DNA from: Oceanospirillaceae bacterium | GTDB taxonomy: Bacteria; Pseudomonadota; Gammaproteobacteria; Pseudomonadales; Balneatricaceae | Assembly (NCBI GenBank): GCA_003497765.1 | Contig: DNNY01000146.1 | Coordinates: forward strand, 1-12,214 | Direction: 5' to 3' | Length of the DNA: 12,214 bases | In this document: positions 1 through 6,882 of the stretch, piece after piece | Numbering within the stretch: the first letter of the stretch is position 1 | Layout of the letters: every line of letters begins with the position of its first letter | Notes under the pieces: model-generated | Seen by the model: the letters and a program-made list of their open reading frames with translations, nothing else | Databases searched by the model: none | Told to the model about the DNA's origin: nothing | Program-made: the position numbers and the translations under genes

Positions 1-1184
1 CCAATTGCCCCCGTACCACCGGTCGTGGAAGCTCGGGTCTGCGACATTTGGAAGGTCTCCATGACCCCCCCTTTCCCAGCAAATTCAGCATCCCCGTGGA
101 TACAAATCGGCAATACAGTATCACCTGTAGCATCACCACGACGGTCTTGACGGGCCCGCACAGAACCTTCTACCACCGGGTTGGCAATTTCCAAATGCGA
201 TGGGTTAAACGCCAACGCCATATGCACTTCCCCACCTGGGGTATTAACATTGGTAGAAAAACCTTGGTGATACTTAACATCACCCGATGTATTTAGGGGA
301 CGTTTGCCTTCAAATTCATCAAACAAGTCAGCTGGGTTTTTACCAAAAATATTTACCAGCACATTGAGGCGGCCTCGGTGGGCCATACCAATAACAATCT
401 CTTTGGTATTTTGACTGCCAGCCCGTTGGATCATGGTATCCAACATGGGAATCATGCTTTCCGCACCTTCTAGACCAAAGCGCTTGGCACCGGCAAAGCG
501 AGAGCCAAGATATTTTTCCAAGCCCTCAGCAGCTACTAAGCGCTCTAGAATATGCTTACGCTTTTCTGACGAATGCAAGGGATGGCTGCGCACCGACTCC
601 ATACGCTGACGGATCCACATTTTTTGATCGGTATCAACAATATGATTGTATTCCACAGCCACAGTTGAGCAGTAGGTCTGCTCAAGTGCTTCAATTAGCT
701 CACCTAAAGGCATTTCCTCTTTGCCGAGGAAAGAAGCACCCACTTGAAAAACAGTATCTAGATCGGCCTTAGATAATTCATGAAAAGCCAGTTCTAAAGC
801 CGGTACGGGTGGTTTACGCTTATGGGCAAGATTTAACGGATCTAAGTCCGCTACTTGGTGACCATGTAAACGATAAGAGTTAATCAAGCGCATCACGCGC
901 ACTTGCTTGCGCTCGTGCTCACTACTTACTGACTTAGTAGGTAGTGGCAAAGATTTACGTTTATTTTTAGCATGTAGCAGAAAGTGGTCACGAATAGGAG
1001 CAAGGGGCACATCACCACCAATTGCCTCAGGCACACGAGGCAACTTGTCGAACTCCTGACGCCAGTTTTCTGGCACCGCATTAGGATCAATAAGATAAGT
1101 TTCGTAAAGCTGCTCAATATAAGCAAAATTACCACCGGAGAAATGCGACTCTCTAAGTTGCAGATCCATTAGGCTATCGGACAT
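1..1184 (-). CDS. sucA: 2-oxoglutarate dehydrogenase E1 component, N-terminal part (cut by left edge)
   Basis: E1 (thiamine diphosphate-dependent decarboxylase) of the 2-oxoglutarate dehydrogenase complex, which makes succinyl-CoA in the TCA cycle. About 394 of the family's usual 930-950 residues are visible, in one open frame from ATG at 1184. The N-terminus (ESHFSGGNFAYIEQLYETYL) matches the E1o-specific segment with its IEQLYE core. Further in are MAHRGRLNVLVN, KYHQGFSTN, FNPSHLEIANPVVEGSVRAR and the IHGDAEFAG cofactor-site segment, all E1o hallmarks. The ribosome site is poor (a GGAAAA about 8 bases before ATG), but no alternative start fits the family better. The last 25 or so residues before the edge depart from residues nearly invariant in the family (see findings). 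The gene lies downstream of sdhB in the classical sdh-suc order but is separated from it by stacked hairpins, so it is probably transcribed from its own promoter. sucB should follow outside the window. Confidence 0.96.
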   Translation of the reverse strand, partial: MSDSLMDLQLRESHFSGGNFAYIEQLYETYLIDPNAVPENWRQEFDKLPRVPEAIGGDVPLAPIRDHFLLHAKNKRKSLPLPTKSVSSEHERKQVRVMRLINSYRLHGHQVADLDPLNLAHKRKPPVPALELAFHELSKADLDTVFQVGASFLGKEEMPLGELIEALEQTYCSTVAVEYNHIVDTDQKMWIRQRMESVRSHPLHSSEKRKHILERLVAAEGLEKYLGSRFAGAKRFGLEGAESMIPMLDTMIQRAGSQNTKEIVIGMAHRGRLNVLVNIFGKNPADLFDEFEGKRPLNTSGDVKYHQGFSTNVNTPGGEVHMALAFNPSHLEIANPVVEGSVRARQDRRGDATGDTVLPICIHGDAEFAGKGGVMETFQMSQTRASTTGGTGAI

Positions 1185-1187
1185 TCG

Positions 1188-1248
1188 ACGTTTTCCAGAC
1201 TTTTAAATTAACAACCTTCACTGCGTTTTTTCCAGCTTTTGGAAAAAA
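1188..1248 (-). repeat. imperfect direct repeat and 9-bp hairpin in the sucA leader
   Basis: Two similar segments precede sucA on the minus strand: AAAAGTCTGGAAAACG (1189-1204), which carries the likely ribosome-binding purines, and AAAAGCTGGAAAAAACG (1224-1240). The upstream copy also belongs to a perfect 9-bp inverted repeat, TTTTTTCCA (minus strand, 1248-1240) with TGGAAAAAA (1234-1226) around a 5-base loop. No T-run follows on either strand, so this is not a normal terminator. It may be a leader-RNA structure or a remnant of a small local duplication. No function can be assigned from the sequence. Confidence 0.5.
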
Positions 1249-1334
1249 TAAAGACAGCGTTCCTCTCAAGGCAATTACCCATATAACCTAAATGGTTACT
1301 GTTATGCCTTTTTGTTATTAAAATATGTGTGCTT

Positions 1335-1387
1335 ATTATACCCTTTAGCGACAGCATATACTAGACACCTAAACCTAAGTAAGACAA
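1335..1387 (-). promoter_or_regulatory. candidate sucA promoter region
   Basis: On the minus strand a perfect -10 hexamer TATAAT lies at 1335-1340, but its -35 position (1358-1363, TAGTAT, 17-bp spacer) is poor. An overlapping alternative is TTGTCT (1382-1387), an 18-bp spacer and TAGTAT (1358-1363). Either would start a transcript with a leader of roughly 145-170 bases before the sucA ATG. The inference rests on these boxes plus the presence of terminators between sdhB and this point. The rest of the 1185-1539 gap holds the leader repeat and the hairpins listed separately. I see no gene in it. Confidence 0.4.
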
Positions 1388-1422
1388 GGTATACAGACTT
1401 TTTTTCAAGCAAAATAGATGGT

Positions 1423-1444
1423 CAAATAAAAGCCCTACCAAGGG
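1423..1444 (-). terminator. third terminator-like hairpin after sdhB
   Basis: On the minus strand CCCT (1444-1441), loop TGGT and AGGG (1436-1433) are followed by CTTTTATTT. The stem is only 4 bp, extendable by A-T pairs with one bulge, so it is the weakest of the three hairpins in this gap. Confidence 0.4.
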
Positions 1445-1514
1445 TTTTTTTTGGCACTATATTAGGGCCACCTAAACATGGCAAAAGCACTATTTTAGTG
1501 CCAAAAAAAACCCT
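1441..1514. repeat. perfect 19-bp inverted repeat
   Basis: The plus-strand arm AGGGTTTTTTTTGGCACTA (1441-1459) is exactly repeated in inverse orientation at 1496-1514, with 36 bases between. The right arm also takes part in two smaller hairpins (1487-1501 and 1511-1529), so a transcript through here could fold in mutually exclusive ways. A 5-bp hairpin, TTAGG/CCTAA (1462-1475), sits in the spacer. No target-site duplication or transposase remnant is visible, so I read it as a terminator cluster rather than a mobile element. Confidence 0.75.
1483..1501 (-). terminator. second terminator-like hairpin after sdhB
   Basis: On the minus strand GCACTA, loop AAA and TAGTGC (1501-1487) form a perfect 6-bp stem followed directly by TTTT (1486-1483). 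This fits a short Rho-independent terminator about 40 bases after the sdhB stop codon. Confidence 0.5.
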
Positions 1515-1538
1515 GAGGTTTATTCAGGGGTTTTTTTT
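1503..1538 (-). terminator. Rho-independent terminator of sdhCDAB
   Basis: Starting one base after the sdhB stop codon, the minus strand reads eight A, then a CCCTGA/TCAGGG stem (1529-1524 with 1516-1511) around a 7-base loop, then eight T (1510-1503). The flanking A- and T-runs make it symmetric, so it could act in both directions, but only the minus-strand sdh operon enters it. Confidence 0.85.
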
Positions 1539-1539
1539 G

Positions 1540-2244
1540 TTAAGTACCGCGGCTTAATAACATATTGCGAATATGGCCAATGGCCTTAGTCGGGTTTAAA
1601 CCTTTCGGGCAAACATTAACGCAGTTCATAATACCGTGACAACGGAACACACTAAATGGATCGTCCAATTCAGCTAAACGCTCTTCGGTAGCAGTATCAC
1701 GACTATCCGCTAAGAAACGGTAGGCTTGCAATAAGCCAGAAGGTCCAACGAACTTATCTGGGTTCCACCAAAATGAAGGACAAGCAGTGGAACAACAAGC
1801 GCACAAGATACACTCGTATAAACCATCAAGCTTGGCCCGCTCTTCTGGCGACTGCAATCGCTCAATAGCCGGCGCAGGCTTATCATTTTGCAAAAACGGC
1901 TTGATGCGTTCATAGTTTTGATAGAACTGTTCCATATCAATAACCAGATCACGAATCACAGGTAAGGCAGGTAGCGGTCGTAAGACTAACTTGCCATTAT
2001 TAACACAATCAGACAACGGCGTTATACAAGCTAGACCGTTGACACCATTAATATTCATACCATCAGAGCCACAAACGCCTTCGCGACATGAACGCCGGAA
2101 AGTTAAGGTACTATCTTGCTCCTTAAGCAGAAACAAAACGTCAAGAACCATAAGATCCTTACCGCCAGTATCAACCTGGAAGTCCTGCATGTAAGGCTTT
2201 TGATCCTGTTCAGGATGGTAGCGATAAACACTCACATTTAACAT
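1540..2244 (-). CDS. sdhB: succinate dehydrogenase iron-sulfur subunit
   Basis: Iron-sulfur subunit of complex II. It passes electrons from the SdhA flavin to ubiquinone at the membrane anchor, on the cytoplasmic face. The protein has 234 residues, normal for the family. The [2Fe-2S] site is Cys53, Cys58, Asp61 and Cys73; the Asp replaces a cysteine, as in E. coli SdhB. The C-terminal ferredoxin half has CILCACC (Cys145, 148, 151) plus Cys212 for [4Fe-4S], and Cys155, 202 and 208 for [3Fe-4S]. I chose ATG at 2244, which gives the standard MLNVSVYRYHPEQD start. An AAGGAG sits at the right distance and overlaps the sdhA stop codon; an in-frame start 45 bases upstream would lie inside sdhA. It is the last gene of sdhCDAB, with a strong terminator directly after its stop. 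Confidence 0.98.
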   Translation of the reverse strand: MLNVSVYRYHPEQDQKPYMQDFQVDTGGKDLMVLDVLFLLKEQDSTLTFRRSCREGVCGSDGMNINGVNGLACITPLSDCVNNGKLVLRPLPALPVIRDLVIDMEQFYQNYERIKPFLQNDKPAPAIERLQSPEERAKLDGLYECILCACCSTACPSFWWNPDKFVGPSGLLQAYRFLADSRDTATEERLAELDDPFSVFRCHGIMNCVNVCPKGLNPTKAIGHIRNMLLSRGT

Positions 2245-2250
2245 GATGAA

Positions 2251-2256
2251 CTCCTT
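2251..2256 (-). promoter_or_regulatory. ribosome-binding site of sdhB, overlapping the sdhA stop codon
   Basis: AAGGAG on the minus strand lies 6 bases before the ATG at 2244 and shares bases with the TAA of sdhA (2257-2255). It decides the sdhB start and suggests translational coupling of the two catalytic subunits. Confidence 0.85.
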
Positions 2257-4030
2257 AATAAGTACGCACTTTCGGTGGGAAAGCGTCAAGGGTGGCTGGC
2301 TTGAAGTTTACGTCACGCTTACCTATCCGCTCATCTTGTGGGTAATAGATGGAATGTTTTAACCAATTTTCATCATCGCGTTCGGTAAAGTCATTACGCG
2401 CATGAGCCCCACGACTTTCTTTGCGTTCTTCCGCGGCAACGGCTGTTGCGAACGCCACTTCATACAAGTTTTGCAACTCCAACGCTTCAATACGATCAGT
2501 ATTAAAGGCGCCACTTTTATCACGCAAGTGCAAATTATCTATCTTGGATTTCAGATCACGCAATAGCTGCAAACCTTTTTGCATACTCTCACCTTCACGG
2601 AACACACCAAAGTACAACTGCATAATTTTTTGTAGCTCTTCCCGCACGGCTGAAATACTCTCACCGCCTTCAGAACTATTTAGTTTATGCAAACGAGCCA
2701 TAGCTTTATCCAAATTAGCTTGGGTAGCCACCTTAGACTCAAAACCTTCGCTCAAGGATTTTTCTATCTGTAAGCCACAAGCACGGCCAAACACCACCAA
2801 ATCGAGAAGAGAATTACCACCTAGGCGATTAGCACCATGCACAGAAACACAGGCAACTTCACCACAAGCATATAAGCCCCCTACTACACGACTCTCGGAT
2901 TCAGATTCTGGATACAATACCTGACCACCAATATTGGTAGGCAAACCGCCCATCATATAGTGGCAAGTTGGTACCACGGGTATTGGCTCAACCACTGGAT
3001 CAGCGTGGGCAAAGGTACGCGACAATTCACAAATACCAGGCAACCGGCTTTCAAGCACTTCCTCACCCAAATGATCGAGTTTCAGGAATACATGATCACC
3101 TTTTTCACCACAACCTCGACCTTCTAAAATCTCCATAACCATGGAACGTGCAACAACATCACGGCCAGCAAGATCCTTAGCATTAGGTGCATAGCGTTCC
3201 ATAAAACGCTCACCATCTTTATTGATTAGATAGCCACCTTCACCACGGCATCCCTCAGTAACCAAAGTCCCTGCCCCAGCTATACCAGTAGGATGAAACT
3301 GCCACATTTCCATATCTTGAACAGGCAAGCCCATACGCAGGGCCATACCAATACCATCACCGGTATTAATATGAGCGTTAGTAGTGGACTGGTATATACG
3401 CCCAGCACCACCAGTAGCCAAAACGGTAGCTTTAGCTTCAATATAAACAGTCTCGCCGGTTTCAATACAAATAGCGACGACACCAACCACGTCACCATCG
3501 TCATTCCCCACGAGATCAACGGCATACCACTCATTTAAAAAGGTAGTACCACCTTTTAAATTACCTTGGTATAAGGCATGTAATAAGGCATGACCAGTTC
3601 GGTCCGCAGCAGCACAAGTACGGGCTGCCTGACCACCCTCACCAAATTCTTTGGACTGACCACCAAAAGGACGTTGATAAATACGCCCATTTTCAAACCG
3701 TGAAAAAGGCAAACCCATATGGTCAAGCTCAAACACAGCTTGTGGACCGACGGAACACATATATTCAATGGCGTCTTGGTCACCAATATAATCAGAGCCT
3801 TTGACAGTGTCATACATATGCCAACGCCAATCATCATTGGGATCATGGCTAGCTATAGCACAAGTTATACCCCCTTGCGCCGAAACTGTATGAGATCGCG
3901 TTGGGAATACTTTAGTAATACAAGCTGTCTTTAAACCAGATTCTGTTAGCTGCAATGCTGCTCGCATACCAGCACCACCGCCACCAATAACGATGGCCTC
4001 AAAAGACATTTTACGTAATGCTTCAGACAT
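2255..4030 (-). CDS. sdhA: succinate dehydrogenase flavoprotein subunit
   Basis: Catalytic subunit of complex II. It oxidises succinate to fumarate using covalently bound FAD. The 591 residues match the family length. The dinucleotide-binding GGGGAG is at residues 16-21. His47 in [13 protein letters not shown] is the expected flavin attachment site. The substrate-site residues of the E. coli enzyme are all present: His246 (QFHPTG), Arg290 (AGRDVVAR), His357 (PTCHYMMGG) and Arg402 ([10 protein letters not shown]). The C-terminus ends in the usual PKVRTY. ATG at 4030 gives the standard short N-terminus ([19 protein letters not shown]) and lies 2 bases after the sdhD stop codon. A start at 4063 would overlap sdhD by 31 bases and is not favoured. 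The ribosome site is weak (GGGGGC), so expression probably depends on coupling to sdhD. Confidence 0.98.
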   Translation of the reverse strand: MSEALRKMSFEAIVIGGGGAGMRAALQLTESGLKTACITKVFPTRSHTVSAQGGITCAIASHDPNDDWRWHMYDTVKGSDYIGDQDAIEYMCSVGPQAVFELDHMGLPFSRFENGRIYQRPFGGQSKEFGEGGQAARTCAAADRTGHALLHALYQGNLKGGTTFLNEWYAVDLVGNDDGDVVGVVAICIETGETVYIEAKATVLATGGAGRIYQSTTNAHINTGDGIGMALRMGLPVQDMEMWQFHPTGIAGAGTLVTEGCRGEGGYLINKDGERFMERYAPNAKDLAGRDVVARSMVMEILEGRGCGEKGDHVFLKLDHLGEEVLESRLPGICELSRTFAHADPVVEPIPVVPTCHYMMGGLPTNIGGQVLYPESESESRVVGGLYACGEVACVSVHGANRLGGNSLLDLVVFGRACGLQIEKSLSEGFESKVATQANLDKAMARLHKLNSSEGGESISAVREELQKIMQLYFGVFREGESMQKGLQLLRDLKSKIDNLHLRDKSGAFNTDRIEALELQNLYEVAFATAVAAEERKESRGAHARNDFTERDDENWLKHSIYYPQDERIGKRDVNFKPATLDAFPPKVRTY

Positions 4031-4032
4031 GG

Positions 4033-4380
4033 CTATAGCCCCCACAACAACTGGATACCCCATACGGTATAAGCAAACATAGCTGCGCCAGTTAGTAATT
4101 GGAAAACGAAACGAATACCCATTGGTTTAATATAGTCCGTTGACACAGACCACAAACCAATCCAAACATGAGCACCCAAAGACAAAAGTGCCATTAAACT
4201 AAAGATGCGCATGGCGGTTATATCAAACAAACCGCTCCATTGGGCATAGGTAAGTTGAGGATTAGCTATTATATATGCCACTATAAATAGTGTATATAGG
4301 GTCAACACCACTGCACTTACACGCTGCATAAGCCAATCGTACAGACCACTCCGACCAAAGCTTGTTACTGCCCTTACCAT
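4033..4380 (-). CDS. sdhD: succinate dehydrogenase membrane anchor, cytochrome b556-associated subunit
   Basis: Small membrane subunit that, with SdhC, anchors complex II and forms the heme b and ubiquinone sites. It has 115 residues, the usual length, with three predicted membrane segments at about 20-39, 57-78 and 92-113. The family motif DWLMQR (15-20) is present. His71 is the expected heme ligand. Asp82-Tyr83 in the TDYIKP segment correspond in position to the quinone-site Asp82/Tyr83 of E. coli SdhD. The start ATG lies inside the end of sdhC: the two genes overlap by 7 bases (ATGGTAA), which implies coupled translation. Confidence 0.95.
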   Translation of the reverse strand: MVRAVTSFGRSGLYDWLMQRVSAVVLTLYTLFIVAYIIANPQLTYAQWSGLFDITAMRIFSLMALLSLGAHVWIGLWSVSTDYIKPMGIRFVFQLLTGAAMFAYTVWGIQLLWGL

Positions 4381-4751
4381 ACCCAGTACCCCGCCAGTAA
4401 TGCTGTAACCACTGTGGCAACAATAACTACTTTGGCTGCCACATTAGCGCTAGATAATTCTTCACCATAACCAAAATCCTGCACCAAATGCTTTAACCCA
4501 GCAAATAGGTGGAAGGATAGTGAAACTAGCAAACCCCAAGCGATAAATTTGGCTAGGAAATTTTCCTGCATAATGGTTTCTGCAGAGGCAAAACCCTCAG
4601 CACCACTTAAGGACATATCGAATAAAATAAACATAAAGATAAGACCAATAAACAGCATCACACCAGTGATACGGTGACTGATCGACACAATGGCCGGTAG
4701 AGGTTGCTTAATGGTCCTGAGATCTAGATTAACAGGTCTGTTCTTGCTCAC
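4374..4751 (-). CDS. sdhC: succinate dehydrogenase cytochrome b556 subunit
   Basis: Larger membrane anchor of complex II and first gene of the operon. It has 125 residues, close to the E. coli length of 129, with three membrane segments at about 29-48, 66-88 and 105-124. The N-terminus NRPVNLDLRTIKQPLPAIVS is typical of the family. It is followed by Ser23 and Arg27 in the SISHRITG segment, which match the quinone-site Ser27 and Arg31 of E. coli. His81 in FHLFAGLKH is the expected heme ligand. The start is GTG at 4751, supported by AGAAGG (4757-4762) five bases upstream; there is no ATG alternative. A strong promoter lies about 170 bases upstream, leaving a long leader. Confidence 0.95.
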   Translation of the reverse strand: MSKNRPVNLDLRTIKQPLPAIVSISHRITGVMLFIGLIFMFILFDMSLSGAEGFASAETIMQENFLAKFIAWGLLVSLSFHLFAGLKHLVQDFGYGEELSSANVAAKVVIVATVVTALLAGYWVW

Positions 4752-4756
4752 GATTA

Positions 4757-4762
4757 CCTTCT
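4757..4762 (-). promoter_or_regulatory. ribosome-binding site deciding the GTG start of sdhC
   Basis: AGAAGG on the minus strand, five bases before GTG at 4751. It is the main support for this non-ATG start. Confidence 0.75.
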
Positions 4763-4927
4763 CTCAATACTGAAGTAAACTCAGTGGCTAAGGATTCATT
4801 GGTTGCAATCAAAGTAACGAATGCTCCTATCATTAATAGGAATAGTCACTCGAAAACCAAGCCTAAAACATATAGAAATTATTGCCAGTTCGACACTTTC
4901 TTGACTAGAGGCGTCAAACTCGGCGCA

Positions 4928-4956
4928 ATTATAGATACATTACCCAGAAAAGACAA
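4928..4956 (-). promoter_or_regulatory. sigma-70 promoter of sdhCDAB
   Basis: On the minus strand TTGTCT (4951-4956), a 17-bp spacer and a perfect TATAAT (4928-4933). Predicted transcription start is near 4921, giving a leader of about 170 bases before the sdhC GTG. Confidence 0.8.
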
Positions 4957-5214
4957 TGTAACTCAATGCCTTAGCAAAGGCTCACAAAATAAGCCTTTAT
5001 TTATGTAATTTATTGTAAAAACTCTATAAGACTCTGCATCTTGGGTACAATAAAAGATAAAAAACAAACAACCTGAATTGCGATATAAATCGTGGTAATA
5101 TTAGCTATTTGCTAGCGGAATCATGCCACGCTGCGGTTTAAGGTAGAATAGCCCCGCATTTGAGATGACATGCAATCTAGTAAGGTTTCACACCACTAGG
5201 AATACTTGTACACG

Positions 5215-5242
5215 TTGACAATCACAATCTAGCCCTTATAGT
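5215..5242 (+). promoter_or_regulatory. sigma-70 promoter of gltA
   Basis: A perfect -35 TTGACA (5215-5220), 16-bp spacer and TATAGT (5237-5242). Predicted start is near 5249, about 70 bases before the gltA ATG. A TAGAAT at 5144-5149 could be a second -10 but has no convincing -35. Confidence 0.8.
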
Positions 5243-5319
5243 AGGGCCTCCCGAGCAAAGCTGACTTTACTAGGCAACTAGGCAGCATTGCTAACTATGT
5301 AAAACCAAGGAGCCAATTA

Positions 5320-6597
5320 ATGTCCGACCGAAAAGCCATACTACATATAGAAGGCATGGCCCCCATAGAGTTACCTATTTATTCCGGAACAACTGGCCCA
5401 GATGTAATCGATGTTCGCTCGCTGGTTAGTAAAGGTATCTTTACCTACGACCCAGGTTTTGTTTCCACCGCCTCATGTGAATCCAAGATTACATATATAG
5501 ATGGCGATAAAGGTGTGTTACTGCACCGTGGTTATCCTATTGAAGAATTAGCCAATAACTCTTCTTATCTAGAAACCTGTTATCTGCTTATCTACGGTGA
5601 GCTGCCTACTACTGAACAGCTAGCTGACTTTGAAGAACAAGTTAGTAAAAAAACTATGGTGCATGAGCAATTGGTAAACCTTTTCCGCGGTTTCCGGCGC
5701 GATGCTCATCCCATGGCTATTATGTGTGGTGTGGTTGGCGCCCTGTCCGCCTTCTATCACGACCGTCTGGATATTAGTGACGAGGCTCATCGTGAGGAAT
5801 CCGCCCTACGTTTGATTGGCAAAATGCCTACCTTGGCAGCGATGTCATATAAGTATTCCATAGGCCAACCCTTTATGTATCCTCGCAATGATCTAAATTA
5901 TAGCGAGAACTTCCTGCATATGATGTTTGGTAATCCATGCGAAGAAAGCAAAGTTGACCCTGTTCTAGCTCGTGCTATGGACAAGATCTTTATGCTACAT
6001 GCTGATCATGAACAAAATGCGTCAACTTCTACTGTGCGCTTGGCTGGCTCATCTGGTGCTAACCCCTTTGCTTGTATCGCTTCCGGTATTGCTGCACTTT
6101 GGGGCCCTGCACACGGAGGTGCCAATGAAGCTGTATTGGATATGCTGGAAGAAATTGGTGATGTATCACAAATAGACACATTTATCGCCAAAGCGAAAGA
6201 CAAGAATGACCCCTTCCGTTTAATGGGTTTTGGTCATCGTGTATATAAGAACTTTGACCCACGGGCTAAAGTTATGCGCCAAACCTGTGATGAGGTTCTG
6301 GATCTACTAGGTATTGAAGATGACCCTTTGCTTCAAATAGCCAAGCGTCTAGAGCAAATTGCCCTAGAAGACGAGTACTTTATCCAACGTAAACTTTATC
6401 CAAACGTTGATTTCTACTCTGGCATTATCCTTAAAGCCATTGGCATTCCAACCTCCATGTTTACAGTAATATTTGCTATGGCAAGGACTGTCGGTTGGAT
6501 AGCCCATTGGCATGAAATGCATAGTGGCCCCTATCGCATTGGTCGCCCACGTCAACTTTATACAGGTGAAACGGCTCGAGAATATCCAAAAAAATAG
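5320..6597 (+). CDS. gltA: type II citrate synthase
   Basis: Condenses acetyl-CoA and oxaloacetate to citrate, the entry step of the TCA cycle, in the cytoplasm. The 425 residues match the hexameric, NADH-sensitive type II enzymes of Gram-negative bacteria (E. coli 427). The N-terminal extension typical of type II enzymes is present. The catalytic triad is visible as His265 (GPAHGGANE), His306 (GFGHRVYKN) and Asp364 (NVDFYSGI). [15 protein letters not shown] lies at 226-240. Cys207 sits where E. coli has the cysteine linked to NADH control, which suggests but does not prove the same allostery. The ATG has a good AAGGAG (5307-5312) seven bases upstream. It is a single-gene unit with its own promoter and terminator, divergent from sdhCDAB. 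Confidence 0.98.
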   Translation: MSDRKAILHIEGMAPIELPIYSGTTGPDVIDVRSLVSKGIFTYDPGFVSTASCESKITYIDGDKGVLLHRGYPIEELANNSSYLETCYLLIYGELPTTEQLADFEEQVSKKTMVHEQLVNLFRGFRRDAHPMAIMCGVVGALSAFYHDRLDISDEAHREESALRLIGKMPTLAAMSYKYSIGQPFMYPRNDLNYSENFLHMMFGNPCEESKVDPVLARAMDKIFMLHADHEQNASTSTVRLAGSSGANPFACIASGIAALWGPAHGGANEAVLDMLEEIGDVSQIDTFIAKAKDKNDPFRLMGFGHRVYKNFDPRAKVMRQTCDEVLDLLGIEDDPLLQIAKRLEQIALEDEYFIQRKLYPNVDFYSGIILKAIGIPTSMFTVIFAMARTVGWIAHWHEMHSGPYRIGRPRQLYTGETAREYPKK

Positions 6598-6620
6598 TCT
6601 CAATATCCATCTGTAAATTA

Positions 6621-6646
6621 AAAAGCCACTGCAAGTGGCTTTTTTT
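6621..6646 (+). terminator. Rho-independent terminator of gltA
   Basis: AGCCACT (6624-6630), loop GCA and AGTGGCT (6634-6640) form a perfect 7-bp stem, extendable by A-T pairs and followed by a T-run. It lies 24 bases after the gltA stop. Confidence 0.92.
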
Positions 6647-6699
6647 ATGCTTAAATAAAGCTAGTCTAAATCAAGAAAAAACTATCCCAAATAGCGTGA

Positions 6700-6716
6700 T
6701 GCACCTTATTGGACAT
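6700..6716 (+). promoter_or_regulatory. NtrC-like half site upstream of the amt sigma-54 promoter
   Basis: TGCACCTTATTGGACAT matches the known NtrC consensus TGCACC-N5-GGTGCA perfectly in the left half, plus GG of the right half. Its centre is about 60 bases before the predicted start, closer than most known NtrC enhancers. Confidence 0.4.
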
Positions 6717-6740
6717 ATTATCTAAAATTATGCCCCAATT

Positions 6741-6755
6741 TGGCACAATTATTGC
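6741..6755 (+). promoter_or_regulatory. sigma-54 (RpoN) promoter of amt
   Basis: TGGCAC, five bases, then TTGC. The invariant GG (6742-6743) and GC (6754-6755) are separated by exactly 10 bases, the defining spacing of -24/-12 promoters. The predicted start is near 6767, a leader of about 115 bases. With an ammonium transporter downstream this predicts RpoN/NtrC control under nitrogen limitation. I found no good sigma-70 promoter in the gap. Confidence 0.85.
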
Positions 6756-6786
6756 TTAATATCTGCGTAATCCCCAAAGCAGTGCG

Positions 6787-6822
6787 GTTTTGGAGGTTAG
6801 AATGTGTTATGTGCACCAAAAC
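6787..6822 (+). repeat. 7-bp inverted repeat in the amt leader
   Basis: GTTTTGG (6787-6793) and CCAAAAC (6816-6822) are perfect inverse copies separated by 22 bases. The right arm overlaps another TGCACC half site (6812-6817). No T-run follows. It could be a leader-RNA hairpin, but its function is unknown. Confidence 0.45.
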
Positions 6823-6843
6823 ATAGCCATAATAATATATTAA

Positions 6844-6860
6844 CGCACCTTTTTAGTGCA
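6844..6860 (+). promoter_or_regulatory. NtrC-like palindrome just before the amt ribosome site
   Basis: CGCACCTTTTTAGTGCA matches 10 of the 12 specified bases of TGCACC-N5-GGTGCA. It lies downstream of the predicted start, about 20 bases before the amt start codon. It could be an unusually placed NtrC site, a repressor operator, or simply a small RNA hairpin (GCAC/GTGC). Confidence 0.4.
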
Positions 6861-6871
6861 TCTATACTTAT

Positions 6872-6876
6872 GGGAG
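6872..6876 (+). promoter_or_regulatory. ribosome-binding site deciding the amt start
   Basis: GGGAG lies six bases before GTG at 6883. The in-frame GTG at 6856 has no such site and lies inside the NtrC-like palindrome. Confidence 0.75.
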
Positions 6877-6882
6877 TATATT

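Larger units (their letters stand above)
4752..5319. other. divergent sdhC-gltA regulatory region, no gene seen
   Basis: This 568-bp gap holds the sdh promoter on the minus strand, the gltA promoter on the plus strand and both leaders. The sdhC leader (about 4752-4921) can form small hairpins, for example CCTAT/ATAGG (4827-4841) and TTGAC/GTCAA at about 4902-4919. The middle (about 4985-5100) is very AT-rich. The gltA leader carries a tandem CTAGGCA pair at about 5270-5284. A 74-codon open frame at 4784-5008 on plus runs antisense to the sdh leader and promoter, and I do not regard it as a gene. I could not identify an ArcA, CRP or Fur site with confidence. Confidence 0.7.

Noticed and set aside
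1423..1540. Miniature inverted-repeat transposable element
   Set aside because: The symmetry is explained by terminator stems with A- and T-runs. No flanking target duplication is visible, and copy number cannot be judged from one window.
1312..1557. 81-codon open frame on plus between sucA and sdhB
   Set aside because: It runs through the terminator hairpins and the end of sdhB, has no ribosome site and encodes no recognisable protein.
2245..2289. Upstream in-frame start for sdhB
   Set aside because: It would extend into sdhA. The internal ATG has a strong AAGGAG and gives the family N-terminus.
2421..2924. 167-codon open frame on plus
   Set aside because: It is entirely antisense to sdhA, whose frame is intact with all catalytic residues.
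4784..5008. 74-codon open frame on plus in the sdhC-gltA gap
   Set aside because: It lies antisense across the sdh promoter and leader, lacks a ribosome site and has no family features.
6856..6882. Upstream GTG start for amt at 6856
   Set aside because: It has no ribosome site and lies within a palindrome. GTG at 6883 has GGGAG six bases upstream and gives a normal N-terminus.
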